64,000 bases of DNA from Pseudomonas poae (GTDB taxonomy: Bacteria; Pseudomonadota; Gammaproteobacteria; Pseudomonadales; Pseudomonadaceae), in contig CP110972.1 in assembly GCA_028869255.1 (NCBI GenBank), positions 2,919,001 to 2,983,000 of the forward strand. Direction: 5' to 3'. The translations under genes were made by a program, and so were the position numbers. The notes beneath the pieces are model-generated. The model was given only the letters and a program-made list of their open reading frames with translations, did no database searches and was not told the DNA's origin. Shown in pieces: positions 30,107 through 40,494 of this stretch (positions within the stretch are counted from its first letter, which is position 1; each line of letters begins with the position of its first letter).

Positions 30107-31000
30107 ATGCGTTTACGTCATATCGAAGTGATTCAGGCCATCTTGCAGACCGGACACCTCGGCACGGCCGCCGAATGGTTGCAACTCCCTGTGGGCGATG
30201 CAGAAGCGGCGCTCAAGGAGGCCGAGCAGCAACTGGGCTTCATGCTGTTTGCCAGCGTCCGCGGGCGCTTGCAAGCCACGCGTGAGACCCTGGAATTACA
30301 GGCCGCGATTGCCCACGTGTATGAAGCGCTGGAGCCGGTACAGCGCCTGGCCAGCCGCTTGAAACACCATCACGCCCCAACCCTGCGCGCCCTGTGCACA
30401 CCGCCCCTGGCCAATCAATTGTTGCCACAAAGCATTGCGGTACTGCGCCGGCGTTTCCAGGACACCCCCTGCAACCTGTCGAGCCAGCCAACCCGCGACA
30501 TCGTCAGAAGCCTGCTGCTGCACGAAGCCGACGTAGGGCTGAGCCTGCATGACCCGCAGCACCCGCAAATCCAGAGCAGCGTGCTGGCCCAAGGCAAATT
30601 GCAACTGTTGGCGCCCCATGGCTGGCTCAAGCCCAAGCAAAAGTACAGCGCCCTGCAGGACCTCGCCGGCCAATCGATGATCGGGCTGGAGGGGCAAGAC
30701 CCGCTCAGCCGCCTGCTGGACGCCAAGCTGCAAGCCTTGCGCCCGCTGCCGGTGGTGCAGACGCGGGTACAGACCTACCAGATGATGCGCAGCATGGTCG
30801 AGGCCGGTGAAGGCTTGGCGATTGTCGACCCGTTTACCGCGTTCGGCGCTCGCGAGGCGGGGCTGGATGCGTGCCCGCTGTCGCCGCCGATCATGGTCAG
30901 CCTGTATGCGCTGACACTGAAGGATGGCGTGGCCACACCGGCACTCAATGCGTTGCTCGAGATCGTCACCCAAAAGGCGCAAAGCCTGCTCGCGATTTAA
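30107..31000 (+). CDS. LysR family transcriptional regulator with divergent HTH
   Basis: A 297-residue LysR-type protein: N-terminal winged HTH (MRLRHIEVIQAILQTGHLGTAA) and a C-terminal periplasmic-binding-like effector domain from about residue 90. The recognition helix region reads LPVGDAEAALKEAEQQLGF, where relatives have a QPAVT-type helix. DNA specificity may thus be altered or lost. Its stop overlaps the stop of the convergent GNAT gene by 4 nt. No divergent partner gene is tightly linked; the GspG-like gene is 140 nt away in the opposite direction. Confidence 0.8.
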   Translation: MRLRHIEVIQAILQTGHLGTAAEWLQLPVGDAEAALKEAEQQLGFMLFASVRGRLQATRETLELQAAIAHVYEALEPVQRLASRLKHHHAPTLRALCTPPLANQLLPQSIAVLRRRFQDTPCNLSSQPTRDIVRSLLLHEADVGLSLHDPQHPQIQSSVLAQGKLQLLAPHGWLKPKQKYSALQDLAGQSMIGLEGQDPLSRLLDAKLQALRPLPVVQTRVQTYQMMRSMVEAGEGLAIVDPFTAFGAREAGLDACPLSPPIMVSLYALTLKDGVATPALNALLEIVTQKAQSLLAI

Positions 31001-31584
31001 GCCAGTTCGACTTCGGCCTTGAACAAGCGATACCAGAAAATCGCCACCTCACGGGTTTGCGGATCAATCCCGCGATAGCGCAAGTGGTCGATCCCGCCCA
31101 TCACATAGCCGCTGCGCTCATACAACCGGCAGGCGCCCAGGTTGTTGTTCTGGGTTTCCAGCATCATGCCCGGCAGGTTTTTCTTGCGGCTCCAGAACTG
31201 CGCCACATCCAGCAGGGCCTTCGCCACCCCGTGGCGGCGTGCGGGCAAGGCCACGGCCAATTCATCGACGTGGGCAAAGCCGTTCCAGTTGGTGCTGACC
31301 ACGATATGCCCCACCGCCCGATCATCCAGGTAGGCCATGAAGATCGCGCTGTCCGGCGCATCGCGAAAGCTGGCGAACTCTTCGGGATCGATGCCGTAGC
31401 ACTTGCGGTACGGCACAATACGCTCCACGGGCCACTGATCGACCCGCTTGCCCATCTGCGGCTCACCGTAGGCGCTGACCTCAAAGCTGAAGTCATTGCC
31501 CCACACGTAGGCATCAAAGCCTTCATCGGCGACCCGTACACTGAGCCCCGGAAACTTCGGGTTCATTACAGCTTGCATAAACAT
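30997..31584 (-). CDS. GNAT family N-acetyltransferase
   Basis: A 195-residue acetyltransferase. The acetyl-CoA fold motifs are visible: VDELAVALPARRHGVAKALLDVAQ (motif A, with R-x-x-G-V-A) and LETQNNNLGACRLYERSGYVMGG (motif B). Substrate unknown. The start ATG 31584 lies 2 nt after the ldcA stop, so it is translationally coupled to that decarboxylase, and an amine or amino-acid product is a reasonable guess for the substrate. Confidence 0.82.
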   Translation of the reverse strand: MFMQAVMNPKFPGLSVRVADEGFDAYVWGNDFSFEVSAYGEPQMGKRVDQWPVERIVPYRKCYGIDPEEFASFRDAPDSAIFMAYLDDRAVGHIVVSTNWNGFAHVDELAVALPARRHGVAKALLDVAQFWSRKKNLPGMMLETQNNNLGACRLYERSGYVMGGIDHLRYRGIDPQTREVAIFWYRLFKAEVELA

Positions 31585-31586
31585 TT

Positions 31587-33841
31587 TTAACCCTTGATGC
31601 AATCGACGGTGTAACAACGACCGGTGCCGTCGTCTTCGTGTTGCAACCCATGAACATCCGCGACAAAACCGGGGAAACTGCTATCGAACGTCCGGGCAAA
31701 CGCCAGGTAATCGATGATCGATCGGGTTGACTCGGTAAAGCGCTCGCCCGGCATGATCAGTGGAATCCCGGGTGGATAAGGCACAAGCATCACGGCAGCG
31801 ATGCGCCCTGGCAAAGCGTCGATGGACACCGCCTCCACTTCCCCCTGACCAACTGATCGTAGGCGTGCGCCGGCTTCATCGCGATTTCCGGCAGCACCGT
31901 GTACATCCGCTTAAGGTGCTTGGCCGTCGCGTTGCTACGGTAACAGCTATGCAATTGATCGCACAGGTCGCGCAAACCCAGGCCCTGATAGCGCGAAGGG
32001 CCTTGGGCGAACACCGAGGACAAACAACTGGCCAGGCTGACATTGGCGTCGTAACTGCGCTTGAACTCCAGCAGTTCGGTGAGCAAGGTACTCCATTTGC
32101 CCTTGGTGATGCCCATGGAAAACAGCACGAGGAAGGAATACAGCCCGGTCTTTTCCACCACCAGGCCACGCTCCCAGAGGAATTTGCTGACCACTGCCGC
32201 CGGAATCCCGCAATCGCTCAAGGCGCCGCCGGCGGTAAGGCCGGGCATCACCAGCGTCACTTTGATCGGGTCCAGCAGCACGTAATCTTCGGCAACATCC
32301 CCGAAGCCGTGCCAATCGTCCTGGGGTTGCAGCAGCCAGTCCGCCGTCGCCACCCGGTCGATACCGGCCACCGAGGGTGGCTGCCAGATCGAAAACCACC
32401 AGTCTTCGGCGGCGATATGCTGGCGCAGGTTGGCCAGGGCGCGGCGAAAACTCAGGGCCTCGTCGAACATTTCCTGCAACAGCGAACGCCCGGCGGGGCC
32501 TTCCATCATCGCCGAGGCCACGTCCAGTGAGGCGATGATGCTGTACTGCGGCGAGGTGGAGATATGCATCATGAACGCTTCGTTGAAACGGTCACGGTCC
32601 AGCTGACGTGCACCGCCGTCCTGTACATGGATCATTGAAGCCTGACTGAACGCCGCCAGCAGCTTGTGGGTGGAGTGGGTGGTGAACACCAGCGGGCTGT
32701 CCGGCGTGCGCGAGGTGCCCATGCCGTAACGCCCGGCGAAGAATTCGTGGAAGGCCGCATAGGCGTACCAGGCTTCGTCAAAGTGCAACACCTCGACACT
32801 GTTGCCCAGTTGCTGCTTGATCAGCTCGGCGTTGTAGCACAGGCCGTCGTAGGTGGAGTTGGTGACCACCGCCAGCTTGACCTTCGGCGGACGACCACGG
32901 GCCAGGGGGCTGGCTTCGATCTTGGCGCGAATCGACTCCGGGCTGAATTCGCTGAGCGGAATCGGCCCGATGATTCCCAGCTCGTTGCGCTCCGGGCACA
33001 GGTACAGCGGGATGGCGCCGGTCATGATGATCGAGTGCAACACCGACTTGTGACAATTGCGGTCGACCAGCACCAAGTCATCGCGCCCTACCATGGAGTG
33101 CCACACGATCTTGTTGGCGGTCGAAGTGCCATTGATCACGAAGAACGTATGGTCGGCGCCGAAGTTGCGCGCAGCGCGGGCCTCGGCCTCGGCCAGCGGC
33201 CCGGTATGATCGAGCAGCGAGCCCAGTTCGGGCACCGAGACCGACAAGTCCGAGCGCAGGGTATTTTCCCCGAAAAACTGATGAAACGCCTGCCCCACCG
33301 GGCTTTTGCGATAGGCCACACCGCCGCCATGGCCGGGGGTGTGCCAGGAGTAATTGGAGTCGGCGGTGTGCTGCACCAGCGCTTTGAAAAAGGGCGGCAA
33401 CAGGCCATCCAGGTAGGTGCGCGCCGCACGGGCCACTTGCCGGGCGAGAAACGGCACCGTGTCTTCGAACAGATACAGAATCCCGCGCAGCTGGTTAAGC
33501 TCGCTCATGGCATCGGCCGGCGCGTTTTCCAGGGTGACTTGCTCGCCCAGGGCAAAGATCGGCAGGGCAGGCGCCCGCACCCGCGCCAGACGGATCAGCT
33601 CGACCATGTTTTGCAGCAGGTGGGTATTTTCGCCTGCGCCTTCGGCGGCAATCAGCATGCACGCGAGGCCGTGATGGGTTGAGGCCACCAGTCGCCCTTC
33701 GGCGTAGTCCATTGCAGAAAAGATACTGAAACCTTCTTGTTCCAGTTCTTTGGCGATGCCTCGGACCCGGTCACCGGCAACGGTGTCGGCCTTGATGTCA
33801 CGGTGCACGATCAGAACGGGGAACTTCAGGTCTTTGTACAT
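31587..33841 (-). pseudogene. ldcA: ldcA-type Orn/Lys/Arg decarboxylase, split by a 1-base frameshift
   Basis: PLP-dependent amino acid decarboxylase of the large fold-type-I class, closely resembling LdcA (lysine decarboxylase) of P. aeruginosa. It has an N-terminal wing domain (residues ~1-130), a PLP domain with the Schiff-base lysine in THSTHKLLAAFSQ, and a C-terminal domain. The main frame from ATG 33841 breaks at AYDQLVRG near a run of five C (31841-31845, plus strand) and the end EVEAVSIDALPGRIA... lies in the next frame to 31587. Adding one base gives 751 residues, the length I recall for LdcA. Only the last ~80 residues are affected. Confidence 0.88.
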
Positions 33842-33932
33842 GAGTGCGTAGAGTCCTGAGGGCTATGCACTCAAGGGTAGAAGGTGGGGCGGGATGTGGC
33901 GAATGAAGATTTTGAAAGCAATGGAGATCAAG

Positions 33933-34021
33933 TGTGGGAGCTGGCTTGCCTGCGATGTCGGTGTATCAGTGACAATCAGGCTAGCTGGCCCACCGCTATC
34001 GCAGGCAAGCCAGCTCCCACA
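33933..34021. repeat. REP palindrome pair
   Basis: TGTGGGAGCTGGCTTGCCTGCGAT and its inverse ATCGCAGGCAAGCCAGCTCCCACA, upstream of ldcA and downstream of dnaQ. Confidence 0.88.
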
Positions 34022-34044
34022 TTGGACCGTGTTCAGTCTTGGGG

Positions 34045-34791
34045 TTATTGCTGGGTCAGTTGAGTCCACAACGCCGGCGCACCCGCCGACTTGGCAATCG
34101 CCTCCAGGCGCGCCGCATGCTCGGCCAGGTCCTGCTCGCTGGCGCGGATGATGGTGGTCGGCTTGCGATCGGCCGGCAGGCGGCGGATTTCCGAAGGGCG
34201 GTTGCCCGAACCTTCCGCCGAACCGCTGCCGTCGGAGGCATTGCCCGCCAGCGACAGGCTGGTCTGCCCGCCGGTCATGGTCAGGTAGACGTCGGCGAGA
34301 ATCTCGGAGTCGAGCAAGGCGCCGTGAAGTTCACGGCCGGAGTTGTCGACACCATAACGTTTGCACAAGGCATCGAGGCTGTTGCGCTGGCCGGGGTGAC
34401 GTTCACGGGCCATCATCAAGGTGTCGAGGATCGAACAGTGCCGGGAAATGTCCGCACGGTCCGTCTGGCCCATCAGGGCAAACTCGTTGTTGATGAAGCC
34501 GACGTCGAACGCCGCGTTATGGATGATCAGCTGGGCGCCGTTGATGAACTCGAAGAACTCGTCCGCCACTTCAGCGAAACGTGGCTTGCCCTTGAGGAAT
34601 TCATCGGTGATGCCGTGGACGCCGATCGCGCCTTCGTCACTGTCACGATCCGGTTGCAGGTAGACGTGAAAATGACGCCCGGTCAGGCGCCGCCCCATCA
34701 GTTCGACACAGCCGATTTCAATGATCCGGTGGCCGTCGGTCACCGGCATGCCGGTGGTTTCGGTATCGAGTACAACAGATCGGATGGCCAT
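34045..34791 (-). CDS. dnaQ: DNA polymerase III epsilon subunit (3'-5' proofreading exonuclease)
   Basis: DnaQ (248 residues) is the proofreading exonuclease of the replicative polymerase. The DEDDh motifs are present: DTETTG at residues 9-14, HNAAFDVGFIN in the middle, and HGALLDSEILADVYL with the catalytic His and Asp. The C-terminal tail after ~residue 180 would carry the contact to the alpha subunit. It lies 64 nt downstream of rnhA, the common bacterial pairing. Confidence 0.95.
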   Translation of the reverse strand: MAIRSVVLDTETTGMPVTDGHRIIEIGCVELMGRRLTGRHFHVYLQPDRDSDEGAIGVHGITDEFLKGKPRFAEVADEFFEFINGAQLIIHNAAFDVGFINNEFALMGQTDRADISRHCSILDTLMMARERHPGQRNSLDALCKRYGVDNSGRELHGALLDSEILADVYLTMTGGQTSLSLAGNASDGSGSAEGSGNRPSEIRRLPADRKPTTIIRASEQDLAEHAARLEAIAKSAGAPALWTQLTQQ

Positions 34792-34855
34792 CAGGGTTCA
34801 GCTCTCAACGGTGTGGTGTGTATCAAAGGGCGCGATGTTAACACGTCAGCCAGCC

Positions 34856-35308
34856 TCAGCTCTGCTTGTAGCCGCGCACTTCGTCCACGCCTCTATTGGC
34901 GAGCTGGTCGGCGCGCTCGTTGCCTGGGTGGCCGATGTGCCCGCGGACCCACTTCCAGGTGATGTCATGGCGATTGCATTGCTCATCGAGCAGTTGCCAC
35001 AGGTCGGCGTTTTTTACCGGCTCTTTGGCGGCGGTCTTCCAGCCGCGCTTCTTCCAGTTGACCATCCACTCGTTGATACCTTTCATCACGTATTGCGAGT
35101 CGGTCACCAGCAACACATTGCAGCGACGCTTGAGCTCTTCCAGCCCGCGAATGGCGCCCATCAGTTCCATGCGGTTATTGGTGGTGTTGGCTTCGCCGCC
35201 CCACAACTCCTTCTCCACGCCCTTGCACACCAGCAACGCGCCCCAGCCGCCAGGGCCCGGGTTGCCCTTGCAGGCGCCATCGGTGAAGAGTTCTACGCTA
35301 TCGGTCAT
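34856..35308 (-). CDS. rnhA: ribonuclease HI
   Basis: RNase HI (150 residues) cuts the RNA strand of RNA-DNA hybrids. The catalytic carboxylates are visible: Asp in [16 protein letters not shown], Glu in NRMELMGAI, Asp in VTDSQYV and Asp in NERADQLAN. The handle region [19 protein letters not shown] is present. I chose ATG 35308 ([11 protein letters not shown]); the ATG at 35323 would add five residues. It lies between the methyltransferase gene and dnaQ, all minus strand. Confidence 0.95.
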   Translation of the reverse strand: MTDSVELFTDGACKGNPGPGGWGALLVCKGVEKELWGGEANTTNNRMELMGAIRGLEELKRRCNVLLVTDSQYVMKGINEWMVNWKKRGWKTAAKEPVKNADLWQLLDEQCNRHDITWKWVRGHIGHPGNERADQLANRGVDEVRGYKQS

Positions 35309-35353
35309 CGTTGCTTCCATCAAAACAGGCGGGGTCTGAAATCAAAAAAGGTT

Positions 35354-36112
35354 TTACGGTTCGCTTTGCTTGCGGTTGACCTTGGCCATCGGCATCGGCA
35401 CCAGCTTGCCCATGGGCTGACGCTGGACCTGACGCACCGGCCGCAGCCCGACCACGATCTTGCGTGCTACCAATAAATAGAAGCCGCCGCCCGACAGTTG
35501 CCAGGCACCCGCCCGGCGTTCCCAGCCGGCCAGACGGCCTTGCCACTTGGTCGAGGCAAGCGGCGGACGATAGCACCCGAAGCGGCGTTTCTCCAGCGCG
35601 AAGCCCAGCAGGTTCAGCCAGTCGCCCACCCGTGATGGCGAGATGCAGCGCGCCTGACGCAGGCCGTCGTGGGCGAACACGTGGCGCAGGCCCCAGCTGC
35701 TCCAGGGGTTGATCCCGATAATCAGCAAATGGCCACCAGGGCGCACGCTGCTCGCCGCTTCGCGCAGCAAGCCGTGGGGTGACAGGCAGAAATCCAGGCC
35801 ATGCTGCAACACCACCACATCGGCGGCGTGCTCGCTCAAGGGCCAGGCCTGTTCCTCACATACAATTTCCACCCCCGGCAACGGCGCCCCCAGGCGCACA
35901 TTGCGTTGCACCTGCGGCGCGGCGGGCGGGGTCTGGGCGGACGGGCCGTAATGCACCAGATAGCCGCCAAAGAACCGGCCCAACTCGTCTTCGAGCATGC
36001 GCCGCTCTTCATCCAGCAAAAATTGCCCGATCGGCCCGGACAGCCATTCACGGGCGGCGCCGATCAAAGCCAGCCACTCAGGATCGGCCTGGGCGAACGC
36101 TTTATCAGTCAT
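35354..36112 (-). CDS. class I SAM-dependent methyltransferase
   Basis: A 252-residue methyltransferase commonly found between gloB and rnhA in gammaproteobacteria. It shows the methyltransferase type 11 pattern: [48 protein letters not shown]. The usual glycine-rich motif I is poorly conserved ([12 protein letters not shown]), so SAM binding may be unusual. Substrate unknown. The divergent gloB start is 66 nt away, and the shared gap must hold both promoters. Confidence 0.8.
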   Translation of the reverse strand: MTDKAFAQADPEWLALIGAAREWLSGPIGQFLLDEERRMLEDELGRFFGGYLVHYGPSAQTPPAAPQVQRNVRLGAPLPGVEIVCEEQAWPLSEHAADVVVLQHGLDFCLSPHGLLREAASSVRPGGHLLIIGINPWSSWGLRHVFAHDGLRQARCISPSRVGDWLNLLGFALEKRRFGCYRPPLASTKWQGRLAGWERRAGAWQLSGGGFYLLVARKIVVGLRPVRQVQRQPMGKLVPMPMAKVNRKQSEP

Positions 36113-36177
36113 TGCATTCTCCAACTCGCCTAGACGTTCTAAGATGCACCAATGTGTTCAGCTTGGCGAATCGAAGA

Positions 36178-36945
36178 ATGATACAGATCAGTGCCCTGCC
36201 CGCCTTCACCGATAACTACATCTGGTTGTTACAGGACCCGCACACCCAACGCTGCGTCGTGGTCGACCCTGGCGACGCCGCGCCCGTGCTGGCCTGGCTC
36301 AAGCAGAACCCGCAATGGGCCCTGAGCGACATCCTGGTGACCCACCATCACCATGATCATGTCGGCGGCGTCGAACAACTCAAAAATCTGACCGACGCCA
36401 AGGTCTACGGCCCGGCGCATGAAACGATCCCGGCGCGGGATGTGGCCCTGCAGGATAACGACCGCATCAACGTGCTGGGCTGGGATTTCGATGTCTACGC
36501 CGTGCCCGGCCACACCCTGGGCCACATCGCCTTTTATCATCCGGGCGTGTTGCTGTGTGGCGACACCCTGTTCGCCGCCGGTTGCGGGCGCCTGTTCGAA
36601 GGCACGCCAGAGCAGATGCACACCTCGCTCGAGCGCCTGGCCGCGCTGCCGGCCGACACGTTGGTGTACTGCACCCACGAGTACACACAAAGTAACCTCA
36701 AATTTGCCCAGGCGGTGGAGCCGGACAATGCCGATATCGCCAAACGGGTGGAACACGTCAACCAATTGCGGGCCCGCGGCGAGATGACGCTGCCCTCCAA
36801 CCTGGCCCTGGAAAAACGTACTAACCCTTTTTTACGTACCGCTGAAACATCCGTTAAACAAAAAGCGGACGAACGGAATGGACGCGACAACCGCTCTGGG
36901 GCCGAGGTGTTTGCTAGTTTGAGGGCATGGAAAGATAAGTTCTAA
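36178..36945 (+). CDS. gloB: hydroxyacylglutathione hydrolase (glyoxalase II)
   Basis: GloB (255 residues) hydrolyses S-lactoylglutathione to lactate and glutathione, the second step of methylglyoxal detoxification. The metallo-beta-lactamase motif THHHHDH is at residues 55-61; further metal ligands are in VPGHTLGH and [17 protein letters not shown]. The C-terminal domain ends KRTNPFLR ... [11 protein letters not shown], as in the family. The start [10 protein letters not shown] fits ATG 36178. Confidence 0.94.
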   Translation: MIQISALPAFTDNYIWLLQDPHTQRCVVVDPGDAAPVLAWLKQNPQWALSDILVTHHHHDHVGGVEQLKNLTDAKVYGPAHETIPARDVALQDNDRINVLGWDFDVYAVPGHTLGHIAFYHPGVLLCGDTLFAAGCGRLFEGTPEQMHTSLERLAALPADTLVYCTHEYTQSNLKFAQAVEPDNADIAKRVEHVNQLRARGEMTLPSNLALEKRTNPFLRTAETSVKQKADERNGRDNRSGAEVFASLRAWKDKF

Positions 36946-36978
36946 CGGGATGCAATCTGATACGGATTTTCTGAATGG

Positions 36979-37007
36979 TTGACCGCAACCAAAGTGCTTT
37001 CTAGAAT
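36979..37007 (+). promoter_or_regulatory. sigma-70 promoter for mltD
   Basis: TTGACC (36979-36984), exactly 17 bp, TAGAAT (37002-37007), about 36 nt before the mltD ATG. It is one of the best promoter matches in the window. Confidence 0.65.
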
Positions 37008-37043
37008 CGCCCGACATTTTTGCCCGGAACTTACTTCCAGCCA

Positions 37044-38453
37044 ATGTCGTCATCTATTCGTAAATCCAACCATTCAGACGCATTGACCCGCCTGGCTCAA
37101 GCCGTGGCGGTGGCTGTGTCCGCGACTCTGGCGGGCTGCCAATCGACAAATTTCGCTGCACAATCCACCGTGCAACCCAAACCCAATCTTGCCGCCAAGA
37201 TCAAGCAAAAACCTATTTGGCTCTCAGAGAAGCCCAGCCCCGAAGTCCCCCAGGATGTCTGGGAGCGCATGCGCCGGGGCTTTCAATTGCAGGACGGCCT
37301 GGGCGTCAACCCGCGCATCGAGCAACAGCGCTTGTGGTTCGCCAGCAACCCGTCCTTCCTGGAGAACGCCGGTGAACGCGGCAGCCTCTACATTCATTAC
37401 ATCGTCGAACGCCTTGAAGAACGCAACATGCCCCTGGAGCTGGCGCTGCTGCCAGTGATTGAAAGTGCCTACAACCCAATGGCTTATTCGCGCAGCGATG
37501 CGGTCGGCCTGTGGCAGTTCATCCCCTCCACCGGGCGCTATTTCAACCTGCGCCAGACCCGCGCCTACGACGGCCGCCGCGATATCACCGCCTCCACCAC
37601 CGCCGCCCTGGACTACCTGACCCGTCTGCACGATATGTTCAACGGCGACTGGCTGCTGGCCCTGGCGGCCTATAACGCCGGCGAAGGTACGGTGAGCCGG
37701 GCCATCGAGCGCAATGAAAAGCTCGGCCTGCCGACCGACTACTGGAACCTGCCCCTGCCCCAGGAAACCAAGGACTACGTGCCCAAGTTCCTGGCGCTCT
37801 CCCAAGTGGTGCTGGCCCCTGAAGCCTATGGCGTCAACCTGAACCCGATCGCCAATACCCCGTATTTCGAAGTGGTTGAAGTCAAGCAAAGCATGGACCT
37901 GTCACGGGTCGCCGCGCTGGCCGAAATCGACGAAGACGAGCTGTTCCAGCTCAACCCGGCGCTCAAACAACGCACCACCCTTGACGGCCCTCAGCATTTG
38001 CTGGTGCCAAGCTCCAAAGCGCAACTGCTGACCAGCACGCTTTCGACGATGAAGCCTGAAGAATTACTGGCAATGCGCCCGAAAAAGCAGGTGTTCGACG
38101 AAGTCGAGACGGCCCGAGTGGCCGGGCGCACCCGCAATTACAAGGTGCGCAGTGGCGACAACCTCACCCTCATCGCCAAGGCGAACAAGGTGGATGTGCA
38201 CGACCTGCAGCGCTGGAACAAGCTCAACGGCCAGGCCCTCAAGGTTGGCCAGACGCTTGTGATGCAGGACACCCGCAAGCTGGTGGCCAAGGCAGACAAG
38301 AAGCCGGTGCAATACAAAATCAAGAAAGGCGACTCGCTGTACACCGTCGCCAAGCGCTTCAACGTCGAGATGCAACATCTCAAGCGCTGGAACCCGCGTA
38401 CCGGCCAGGCATTGAAGCCTGGGCAGATGCTGGTGGTTTCCGGGCCGCGCTAA
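37044..38453 (+). CDS. mltD: membrane-bound lytic murein transglycosylase D
   Basis: A 469-residue lipoprotein that cleaves peptidoglycan glycan strands. The lipobox LAGC places the modified cysteine at residue 32. The SLT catalytic domain follows with the catalytic Glu in LPVIESAYNP and the motif AVGLWQFIPSTGRYFNL, then two LysM peptidoglycan-binding modules at the C-terminus (YKVRSGDNLTLIAKAN... and YKIKKGDSLYTVAKRFN...). I use ATG 37044; an upstream in-frame ATG at 37020 is less likely. It follows gloB by 98 nt with its own promoter. Confidence 0.94.
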   Translation: MSSSIRKSNHSDALTRLAQAVAVAVSATLAGCQSTNFAAQSTVQPKPNLAAKIKQKPIWLSEKPSPEVPQDVWERMRRGFQLQDGLGVNPRIEQQRLWFASNPSFLENAGERGSLYIHYIVERLEERNMPLELALLPVIESAYNPMAYSRSDAVGLWQFIPSTGRYFNLRQTRAYDGRRDITASTTAALDYLTRLHDMFNGDWLLALAAYNAGEGTVSRAIERNEKLGLPTDYWNLPLPQETKDYVPKFLALSQVVLAPEAYGVNLNPIANTPYFEVVEVKQSMDLSRVAALAEIDEDELFQLNPALKQRTTLDGPQHLLVPSSKAQLLTSTLSTMKPEELLAMRPKKQVFDEVETARVAGRTRNYKVRSGDNLTLIAKANKVDVHDLQRWNKLNGQALKVGQTLVMQDTRKLVAKADKKPVQYKIKKGDSLYTVAKRFNVEMQHLKRWNPRTGQALKPGQMLVVSGPR

Positions 38454-38478
38454 GGCCTCAAGCACACTGGGGAGCTAA

Positions 38479-38567
38479 TGTGGGAGCGGGCTTGCTCGCG
38501 AATGCGGTGGAACATTCAACAGCTATGTTGACTGACATACTGCATTCGCGAGCAAGCCCGCTCCCAC
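38479..38567. repeat. REP palindrome pair
   Basis: TGTGGGAGCGGGCTTGCTCGCGAAT and its inverse ATTCGCGAGCAAGCCCGCTCCCAC, between mltD and the first peptide-binding protein gene. Confidence 0.88.
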
Positions 38568-38664
38568 CTTGAATTCTCAGTGGTTTCAACAGCCTTTTTC
38601 CAACCGGAACAAGCTGTTACTGTACCGATCATAAAGCCCAAGCTGCCTGGATCGGATCTCTGAC

Positions 38665-40494
38665 TTGACGCGTCCCCTCCTTCTACTAATAAGTCTGGCC
38701 TTGAGCTTTGCTGCGAACGCGACGATTACCGAGAGCCACGGTTATACGCAGTTCGGCAGGCTCAAGTACCCGGCCAAATTCACCCACTTCGATTGGGTAA
38801 ACCCTGCAGCGCCGAAAGGCGGGACCCTGCGGGTCATGGCATTTGGCACGTTCGATACGCTCAACCCCTACACCTTCAAGGGCTCAAGCCCGGTGTCCAC
38901 CCCCAACTTCCTGCAGTACGGCGTCAACGAGCTGAACGAGCCGTTGATGGTTGGCACCGGCCTGTATGCGCCCTCCGGCGATGAACCGACCTCCAGCTAC
39001 GGGCTGATCGCCCAGTCGGTGGAATACAGCGAAGACCGCAGCTGGGTAGTGTTCAACCTTCGCCCCGAAGCGCGCTTTCACGATGGCAAGCCGATTACCG
39101 CCTATGACGTGGCGTTTTCCTATCGCACCCTGCTGACCGAAGGCCACCCGCAGTACCGCACCAACCTGCAGGAAGTGGCACGGGTCGACATCCTCAACCG
39201 CCATCGCATTCGCTTTGTCTTCAAGCGCGCCGGCAACCCGCTGCTGATCCTGCGCCTGGGCGAACTGCCGGTACTGCCCCAGCATTACTGGAAGAACCGC
39301 GACTTCAAGGCCACCACCTTCGAACCGCCGCTGGGCAGTGGGCCGTACCGTATCAGCAAGGTGACACCGGGCCGCCAGCTGGTGTTTGAGCGGGTCAAGG
39401 ATTACTGGGGCAAAGACCTGCCGGTCAACCAGGGTTTCTATAACTACGACAAGGTCGAAGTGGAGTTCTACCGCGACAGTGACGTGGCCTTCGAAGCCTT
39501 CAAGGCCGGTGAGTTCGATATCTATATCGAACACCAGGCCAAGAACTGGGCCAATGGCTACAACTTCCCGGCGATCAACCGTGGCGACGTGATCAAGGCG
39601 CAGATCGCCCACCAAATCCCCACCCAGAGCCAGGGCCTGTTCATGAACAGCCGCCGCCCGACCTTCAGCCAGACCAAGGTGCGCGAGGCCCTGGGGCTGA
39701 TGTTCGACTTCGAGTGGACCAACCGCACGCTGTTCAGCAGCGCCTATAAACGCAGCTTGAGTTATTACCCCAACAGCGAATTCTCCGCCACCGGGGTTCC
39801 AACCGGCCATGAATGGCTGATGCTCTCGCCCTACCGCGACCAGTTGCCGCCCAACCTGTTTACCCAAGCTTTCAGCCTGCCGCAGACCGACGGGCGCGGC
39901 ATCCCGCGCGAAACCATGCGCCGCGCCCTGGCCCTGCTCGGCGAAGCCGGCTGGAAGCTGTCGGGGCAACGCCTGCAGAACAAGGACGGGCAGCCGCTGC
40001 GCTTCGAAATCCTGCTGGTCAACCCGAACCTGGAGCGCATCCTGCAGCCCTACGTCGAGAACCTGATCAGCATCGGCATCGACGCACGCCTGCGCACCGT
40101 TGACCGGGCGCAATACAAGCAGCGCCTGGATCAGTTCGACTTCGACATGATCCTGATCACGCTCAACCAAACCTTGAGCCCCGGCCTCGAGCAGTGGCAG
40201 TACTTCCACTCCAGCCAGGCCGCGATCAAGGGCAGCAAGAACTACGCAGGCATCAACAACCCCATCGTCGATCACCTGCTGGAACAACTGCTGGCCGCGC
40301 AGACCCGCGAAGAACAATTGGCCGCCGGCCGCGCCCTGGACCGGGTGCTGCTGTGGCAGCACTACAGCATTCCCAACTGGTACCTCAACTATCATCGCTT
40401 GGCGTACCGCAACCGGTTCGCCTTTGTCACCACGCCGCCCTACAGCCTGGGCCTGAGCGCGTGGTGGCTGAAAGCTTCGGAGAAAGCCCAATGA
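38665..40494 (+). CDS. extracellular solute-binding protein family 5 (first of two YejA-like proteins)
   Basis: A 609-residue periplasmic binding protein for peptides. A signal peptide (MTRPLLLLISLALSFAANA) precedes the SBP_bac_5 fold with YPAKFTHFDWVNPAAPKGGTL, LRPEARFHDGKPITAYDVAFS and GSGPYRISKVTPGRQLVFERV. The start is TTG at 38665, since no ATG lies near the signal peptide. It is the first gene of a five-gene operon and overlaps the next, related, binding protein by 4 nt (ATGA). The two proteins resemble each other along their length, so they are paralogues. Confidence 0.88.
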   Translation: MTRPLLLLISLALSFAANATITESHGYTQFGRLKYPAKFTHFDWVNPAAPKGGTLRVMAFGTFDTLNPYTFKGSSPVSTPNFLQYGVNELNEPLMVGTGLYAPSGDEPTSSYGLIAQSVEYSEDRSWVVFNLRPEARFHDGKPITAYDVAFSYRTLLTEGHPQYRTNLQEVARVDILNRHRIRFVFKRAGNPLLILRLGELPVLPQHYWKNRDFKATTFEPPLGSGPYRISKVTPGRQLVFERVKDYWGKDLPVNQGFYNYDKVEVEFYRDSDVAFEAFKAGEFDIYIEHQAKNWANGYNFPAINRGDVIKAQIAHQIPTQSQGLFMNSRRPTFSQTKVREALGLMFDFEWTNRTLFSSAYKRSLSYYPNSEFSATGVPTGHEWLMLSPYRDQLPPNLFTQAFSLPQTDGRGIPRETMRRALALLGEAGWKLSGQRLQNKDGQPLRFEILLVNPNLERILQPYVENLISIGIDARLRTVDRAQYKQRLDQFDFDMILITLNQTLSPGLEQWQYFHSSQAAIKGSKNYAGINNPIVDHLLEQLLAAQTREEQLAAGRALDRVLLWQHYSIPNWYLNYHRLAYRNRFAFVTTPPYSLGLSAWWLKASEKAQ

